Origin: Flavobacterium sp.
GTDB lineage: Bacteria > Bacteroidota > Bacteroidia > Flavobacteriales > Flavobacteriaceae
Assembly: GCA_004296145.1 (NCBI GenBank)
Contig: SEBM01000094.1
Span: 1 to 10,460, forward strand
Direction: 5' to 3'
Length of the DNA stretch: 10,460 bases
The notes under the pieces are model-generated. The model saw only the letters and a list, made by a program, of their open reading frames with translations, searched no databases and was not told where the DNA came from. Positions within the stretch are counted from its first letter, which is position 1. Every line of letters begins with the position of its first letter. Both the position numbers and the translations under genes were made by a program. Shown here one piece after another: positions 7,063 to 10,460 of the stretch.

Positions 7063-7395
7063 ATGAACATTGAAAACACAAAAGCACAGATGCGCAAAGG
7101 TGTTCTTGAGTTTTGCATCTTATCTGTATTAAAAGAAAAAGATGCCTACACATCAGAAATATTAGACACTTTAAAAAACGCCAAATTACTAGTTGTTGAG
7201 GGAACAGTTTATCCACTATTAACTAGATTAAAAAACGACGGCTTACTTAATTATCGTTGGGAAGAATCGACATCAGGGCCACCACGAAAATATTATGGAT
7301 TAACCGAAATAGGACAAACATTTTTAAAAGAACTTAGCGGTACGTGGACAGAATTGTCTGATGCCGTAAAACTAATCACCAATCAAAATCAATAA
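7063..7395 (+). CDS. PadR-family transcriptional regulator (110 aa)
   Basis: A small winged helix-turn-helix protein of normal PadR subfamily-2 length. The N-terminus M-R-K-G-V-L-E-F-C-I-L at 10-20 is the standard PadR first helix; E-G-T-V-Y-P-L-L-T-R-L at 46-56 is the DNA-recognition helix, and S-G-P-P-R-K-Y-Y-G-L-T at 71-81 is the beta wing. A short C-terminal helix (83-107) should give the dimer interface. PadR proteins usually repress their own operon or a neighbouring membrane-protein operon. Here the stop is only three bases before the PspC gene, so the two are co-transcribed and PadR is the probable regulator of this operon. No clear promoter is seen just upstream; transcription could come from the DUF4870 promoter or from a site not resembling TAnnTTTG. 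The signal it responds to is unknown. Confidence 0.93.
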   Translation: MNIENTKAQMRKGVLEFCILSVLKEKDAYTSEILDTLKNAKLLVVEGTVYPLLTRLKNDGLLNYRWEESTSGPPRKYYGLTEIGQTFLKELSGTWTELSDAVKLITNQNQ

Positions 7396-7398
7396 GTC

Positions 7399-9126
7399 AT
7401 GAACAAAACAGTAAATATTAACTTAGGAGGTATGTTTTTTCACATCGATGAAGATGCATATTTAAAACTAACACGCTATTTTGACGCTATAAAACGATCG
7501 TTAAGCAACTCGTCAGGACAAGATGAAATTATTAAAGATATCGAAATGCGTGTTTCTGAACTATTAACAGATAAACAAAAAAGCGAGAAACATGTTGTTG
7601 GACTGAAAGACGTTGATGAAGTGATTGCGGTTATGGGACAACCGGAAGATTACAGAATTGAAGACGAAGAAAATACAAACCAGTCTTTTAACGATTACGG
7701 AAGAAAACACAAAAAATTATACCGTGATAAAGAAAAAGGTATGATTGGTGGTGTTGCAACAGGTTTAGGACATTATTTTGGAATTGATTCTGTTTGGATA
7801 AAAATTATTTTCTTAATATTCGTTTTTGCAGGTTTCGGAACCGGAATTTTAGCTTATTTCGTTCTTTGGGTTGTAACTCCGGAAGCGATTACAACTTCTG
7901 AGAAATTAGAAATGACTGGTGAGCCGGTAACAATTTCAAACATCGAAAAGAAAGTTCGTGAAGAAATTGAATCATTGTCTGATAAAATTAAAGGTGCTGA
8001 TTATGATAAAATGGGAAACCAGGTAAAGTCGGGAGCTGAGAGAATAAGTAGTTCATTTGGAGACTTTATTATGACGGTTTTTAAAATATTTGCTAAAGTT
8101 TTAGGGGTATTTTTGATTATGTCTGGTATTACAACCTTAATATTATTATTGATCGGGGTTTTTACTTTAGGAACGAATATCTTTATTGATTTTCCTTGGC
8201 AAAATTTTGTAGAAGCAGGAAACTTTACTGATTATCCGATTTGGGCTTTTGGTTTATTAATGTTTTTTGCCGTTGGAATTCCGTTTTTCTTTTTGACGCT
8301 TTTAGGTTTCAAATTGTTATCTCCGGATTTAAAACCAATCGGAAACATCATTAAATATACGCTGTTAGCTGTTTGGATTATCGCTGTGGCAATCGCAATT
8401 AGCATTGGAATAAAACAGGCAACTGAATTGTCTTATGACGGAAAAACGGTTGAGAAAAAAACAATTAATGTTAACCCAACTGATACGCTTTTCGTAAAAT
8501 TCAGATTCAATGATTATTATGCTAAAGATTTGAATCACCGCAGAGATTTTGAATTTGTACAGGATTCTGCAAACCATCAGTTAATCTATTCTACAGATGT
8601 TCGTTTGCATGTTTTACACACGGATCAGGCAACTGCTTATTTGCAGATTGAAAAAAGTGCAAGAGGAAATTCTTTTACAACAGCAAAACAAAGAGCTGAG
8701 AAAATTGATTACAAAATTGAGCTAAACGGAAATCATTTAGTACTTGATAATTATTTCTTAACCGATGTAAAAAATAAATTCAGAGGACAGGAAGTTGATG
8801 TATATTTGTACTTACCAGAAGGTCAATTATTTAAACCAGATACTTCTGTACAGGATTATGATGATTCTGAAGATGATTTTTTCAACTTACACTTTAGTGG
8901 AAACTATAACTACAAAGTAGAAGGTTCTAAAATCAAATGTCTTGACTGTCCTGCCGACGAAAATAGTGATGATGATATAGATTATGATGACGAAGAAAAT
9001 ATCATTGATAATGATACTGTAAAAGAAGTATCTATTAAAATAAACGGAAAAGAAGTTTTGAACGGAAAAAAAACTAACGGAAAATTAACCACTGATAAAA
9101 ACGGAGTAATAATCAAAATTAACTAA
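7399..9126 (+). CDS. PspC-domain membrane protein with large C-terminal extracytoplasmic domain (575 aa)
   Basis: Residues 1-90 form a soluble N-terminal domain that begins with K-T-V-N-I-N-L-G-G-M-F-F and contains D-I-E-M-R-V-S-E-L-L at 47-56 and a G-Q-P-E-D-Y motif at 80-85, common in Bacteroidota PspC proteins. The PspC domain is at about 105-163: L-Y-R-D-K-E-K-G-M-I-G-G-V-A-T-G-L at 107-123 and a TM helix at 134-158. A charged linker (165-220) is followed by TM helices at about 225-255, 281-305 and 319-338. Residues 340-575 are predicted to lie outside the membrane, are beta-rich, and contain an acidic stretch (486-538) with Cys514-x-x-Cys517. PspC proteins act in phage-shock/Lia-type envelope stress responses. 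This version is longer than simple PspC (about 60-120 aa). It is in an operon with PadR (3-base gap) and a GIN lipoprotein (4-base gap). Confidence 0.92.
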   Translation: MNKTVNINLGGMFFHIDEDAYLKLTRYFDAIKRSLSNSSGQDEIIKDIEMRVSELLTDKQKSEKHVVGLKDVDEVIAVMGQPEDYRIEDEENTNQSFNDYGRKHKKLYRDKEKGMIGGVATGLGHYFGIDSVWIKIIFLIFVFAGFGTGILAYFVLWVVTPEAITTSEKLEMTGEPVTISNIEKKVREEIESLSDKIKGADYDKMGNQVKSGAERISSSFGDFIMTVFKIFAKVLGVFLIMSGITTLILLLIGVFTLGTNIFIDFPWQNFVEAGNFTDYPIWAFGLLMFFAVGIPFFFLTLLGFKLLSPDLKPIGNIIKYTLLAVWIIAVAIAISIGIKQATELSYDGKTVEKKTINVNPTDTLFVKFRFNDYYAKDLNHRRDFEFVQDSANHQLIYSTDVRLHVLHTDQATAYLQIEKSARGNSFTTAKQRAEKIDYKIELNGNHLVLDNYFLTDVKNKFRGQEVDVYLYLPEGQLFKPDTSVQDYDDSEDDFFNLHFSGNYNYKVEGSKIKCLDCPADENSDDDIDYDDEENIIDNDTVKEVSIKINGKEVLNGKKTNGKLTTDKNGVIIKIN

Positions 9127-9130
9127 AGCC

Positions 9131-9871
9131 ATGGTAAAAATAATCATTCATATTACAAAATTTGTTGTTGCCACCATTACCGCATTATTGTTTGCTTCAT
9201 GCAATTTTGCAGACAAAATGAATTCTGTTGAAGGCAGCGGAAATGTAACTACTGAAAAAAGAATTGTTCAGGGAGATTTTAAAAATATATCTGTAAGCAA
9301 TGCAATTGATTTAGTTATCGAACAATCTGATTCTACTGAAATTACTGTTGAAGCTGATGATAATTTACAAAAAGAAATCATTACACAAGTTGAAAACGGA
9401 ACATTGGTTATCAAATGCAAATTCAATTCTTTTCATAATGTTACCATGAAAAAAGTAGTTGTAAAAATGCCGGCTATTAATAAAATAGAAGCTTCTAGCG
9501 CCTCATCTGTACAAACTAAAAATGTAATTCAGGGAGAAAATGTAAGTTTGGAAACATCTAGTGCCGCTACAATGGAAGTTAATATTGAATCTGACAATAT
9601 CATTTGTGATTCAGGAAGCGGAAGTAATATAAACATTCAGGGGAAAGCATTAAAATTGAAAACTTCAGCCTCTAGCGGAGCAAGTATCGATGCACAAAAA
9701 TTATTAGCTAATGATGTTGAGGCCGATGCGTCAAGCGGAGGAAGTGTAAATGTTCATCCTATTGTAAGCCTTAGAGCAGATGCAAGCAGCGGAGGAAGTG
9801 TTAATTATGACATTACACCTAAAAAAATTGAAAGAACTTCAAGTTCAGGCGGAAGCGTTAGTCAGGGCTAA
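9131..9871 (+). CDS. GIN-domain (DUF2807) putative lipoprotein (246 aa)
   Basis: The N-terminus is a lipoprotein signal: hydrophobic segment 11-21 followed by L-F-A-S-C with Cys24 as the likely lipidated residue. The rest is a DUF2807/putative auto-transporter adhesin head (GIN) domain: G-D-F-K-N-I-S-V-S-N-A-I-D-L-V-I-E at 48-64, V-E-A-D-D-N-L at 73-79, then a regular ladder. Ser/Ala/Gly turns recur at about 120, 141, 160, 179, 199, 217 and 236, i.e. every 18-21 residues, ending in repeated A-S-S-G-G-S-V. This is the expected pattern for a right-handed beta-solenoid. The protein probably sits on the periplasmic or outer face of the envelope. It is the third gene of the PadR-PspC operon, starting four bases after the PspC stop, and is followed by a terminator. 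The function of the GIN family is not established. Confidence 0.92.
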   Translation: MVKIIIHITKFVVATITALLFASCNFADKMNSVEGSGNVTTEKRIVQGDFKNISVSNAIDLVIEQSDSTEITVEADDNLQKEIITQVENGTLVIKCKFNSFHNVTMKKVVVKMPAINKIEASSASSVQTKNVIQGENVSLETSSAATMEVNIESDNIICDSGSGSNINIQGKALKLKTSASSGASIDAQKLLANDVEADASSGGSVNVHPIVSLRADASSGGSVNYDITPKKIERTSSSGGSVSQG

Positions 9872-9892
9872 ACCTTATTAATGTGTTAATAT

Positions 9893-9928
9893 AAAAAAAA
9901 TCATTCACCCAAAGTGGATGATTTTTTT
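9893..9928 (+). terminator. Intrinsic terminator after the PadR-PspC-GIN operon
   Basis: Stem TCATTCAC (9901-9908) / GTGGATGA (9914-9921), one G-T wobble, loop CCAAA, with an A-run before and seven T after. It begins about 20 bases after the GIN gene stop. Its T-run abuts the promoter box of the next gene. Confidence 0.9.
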
Positions 9929-9935
9929 ATATTTG
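9928..9935 (+). promoter_or_regulatory. -7 promoter box TATATTTG for the second GIN gene
   Basis: Exact TAnnTTTG match, 22 bases before the ATG at 9958, directly at the end of the preceding terminator. No clear TTG -33 box is present; the expected site falls inside the terminator hairpin. Confidence 0.55.
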
Positions 9936-9957
9936 CTAAAATCAAAACATAGAATTA

Positions 9958-10460
9958 ATGAAAAAGAATACAGCCTTACTCCTGTTATTATTAGTCACAA
10001 CATTAAGCTTTGCTCAAAAGAGAGAAAAAATTAAAGGATCTAAAGTCGTAACTACTTCTGTTAAGGAAGTTGGGGAATTCGATGGTATTGAAGCCGATGA
10101 TAATCTTGAAGTTTATCTTACGAAAGGCGAAAAAAACGAAATTAAAATTGAAGCCGACGATAACTTACATGATATTATCGGAATGGATTTGAGAGACAGA
10201 ACGCTGCGTTTGTACACTTCTAAAGAAAGTACGATTTTTAAAAAACTAATTGTTCGCGTAACGTATACCAATTCCCTTAAAAATGTTATCGCCAAAAACG
10301 AAGCCGCTGTTTATGCTATTCAGGAAGTTATGTTAGACGACATTACTTTTACCAGTATGGATTTTTCTAAATTATATCTAAATGTAAATTCGAAAAAATT
10401 TAGTCTGATAGCTAATGATAAATCAAAAACGGAATTAAATTTAAAAGCAGAAGATGCAAG
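9958..10460 (+). CDS. Exported GIN-domain (DUF2807) protein, partial at right edge
   Basis: The frame opens at ATG 9958 and stays open to the window end (167 codons), so the C-terminus is missing. Residues 1-19 are a signal peptide (basic start, six consecutive leucines, S-F-A cleavage before Gln20); there is no lipobox, unlike the preceding GIN protein. The mature part matches DUF2807: G-E-F-D-G-I-E-A-D-D-N-L-E-V-Y-L at 39-54 and I-E-A-D-D-N-L at 64-70, then beta segments. The motif E-A-D-D-N-L also occurs in the upstream GIN lipoprotein, so the two are probably related copies. The visible part is Lys/Asp-rich and lacks the Ser/Gly ladder seen at the end of the first copy. It is separated from that operon by a terminator and has its own -7 box, so it can be expressed independently. 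Confidence 0.9.
   Translation, partial: MKKNTALLLLLLVTTLSFAQKREKIKGSKVVTTSVKEVGEFDGIEADDNLEVYLTKGEKNEIKIEADDNLHDIIGMDLRDRTLRLYTSKESTIFKKLIVRVTYTNSLKNVIAKNEAAVYAIQEVMLDDITFTSMDFSKLYLNVNSKKFSLIANDKSKTELNLKAEDA

Noticed and set aside
7055..7066. Three-codon upstream frame ATG-AAA-TTA-TGA whose stop overlaps the PadR ATG
   Set aside because: Could in principle couple translation, but this short a match in A-rich DNA is easily chance and there is no conservation evidence.
10113..10295. - strand frame of 60 codons
   Set aside because: Antisense to the GIN-domain coding sequence that is open through the right edge.

Overview
The window looks like chromosomal DNA from a member of the Flavobacteriia (Bacteroidota), most likely Flavobacterium or a close relative. 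The DNA is AT-rich. Leaders are A-rich and lack clear Shine-Dalgarno sites. The octamer TATATTTG, a match to the Bacteroidota -7 box TAnnTTTG, precedes four transcription units. Several proteins belong to families typical of this group: GIN/DUF2807 proteins, PspC with a long C-terminal extension, PadR, DUF4870 and DUF4442. There is also a structured intergenic element that resembles the flavobacterial Flavo-1 RNA. No transposase, phage gene, tRNA, rRNA or CRISPR array was seen.

Layout. Positions 1-1900 carry three unrelated small genes on the + strand: a secreted SH3-like protein, an acidic SMI1/KNR4 (SUKH)-like protein, and a 60-residue exported Lys/Cys-rich peptide. The last ends in a hairpin terminator shared with the convergent neighbour. 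Positions 1963-5355 (- strand) hold one very large membrane enzyme that fuses a GH18-type glycosidase-like domain, a NodB polysaccharide deacetylase and a processive GT2 glycosyltransferase. It has a well-formed TTG-N19-TATATTTG promoter. After a gap of about 360 bases comes a DUF4442 hot-dog protein (- strand), divergent from a DUF4870 membrane protein (+ strand).

From 6397 to the right edge the genes form what looks like an envelope-homeostasis locus: DUF4870 protein, structured RNA element, PadR repressor, PspC-domain membrane protein, GIN-domain lipoprotein, a terminator, then a second exported GIN-domain protein with its own promoter that runs off the window. PadR, PspC and the first GIN gene are separated by only 3-4 bases and are almost certainly one operon. 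By analogy with PspC/LiaF-type systems, PadR probably controls the membrane and surface proteins encoded with it. That is inference; the stimulus is not visible in the sequence.

Most notable items: the one-polypeptide glycan synthase/deacetylase/hydrolase, the Flavo-1-like RNA placed just upstream of the PadR operon, the 18-21-residue Ser/Gly-rich ladder in the GIN lipoprotein, and the small exported Cys/Lys-rich peptide.
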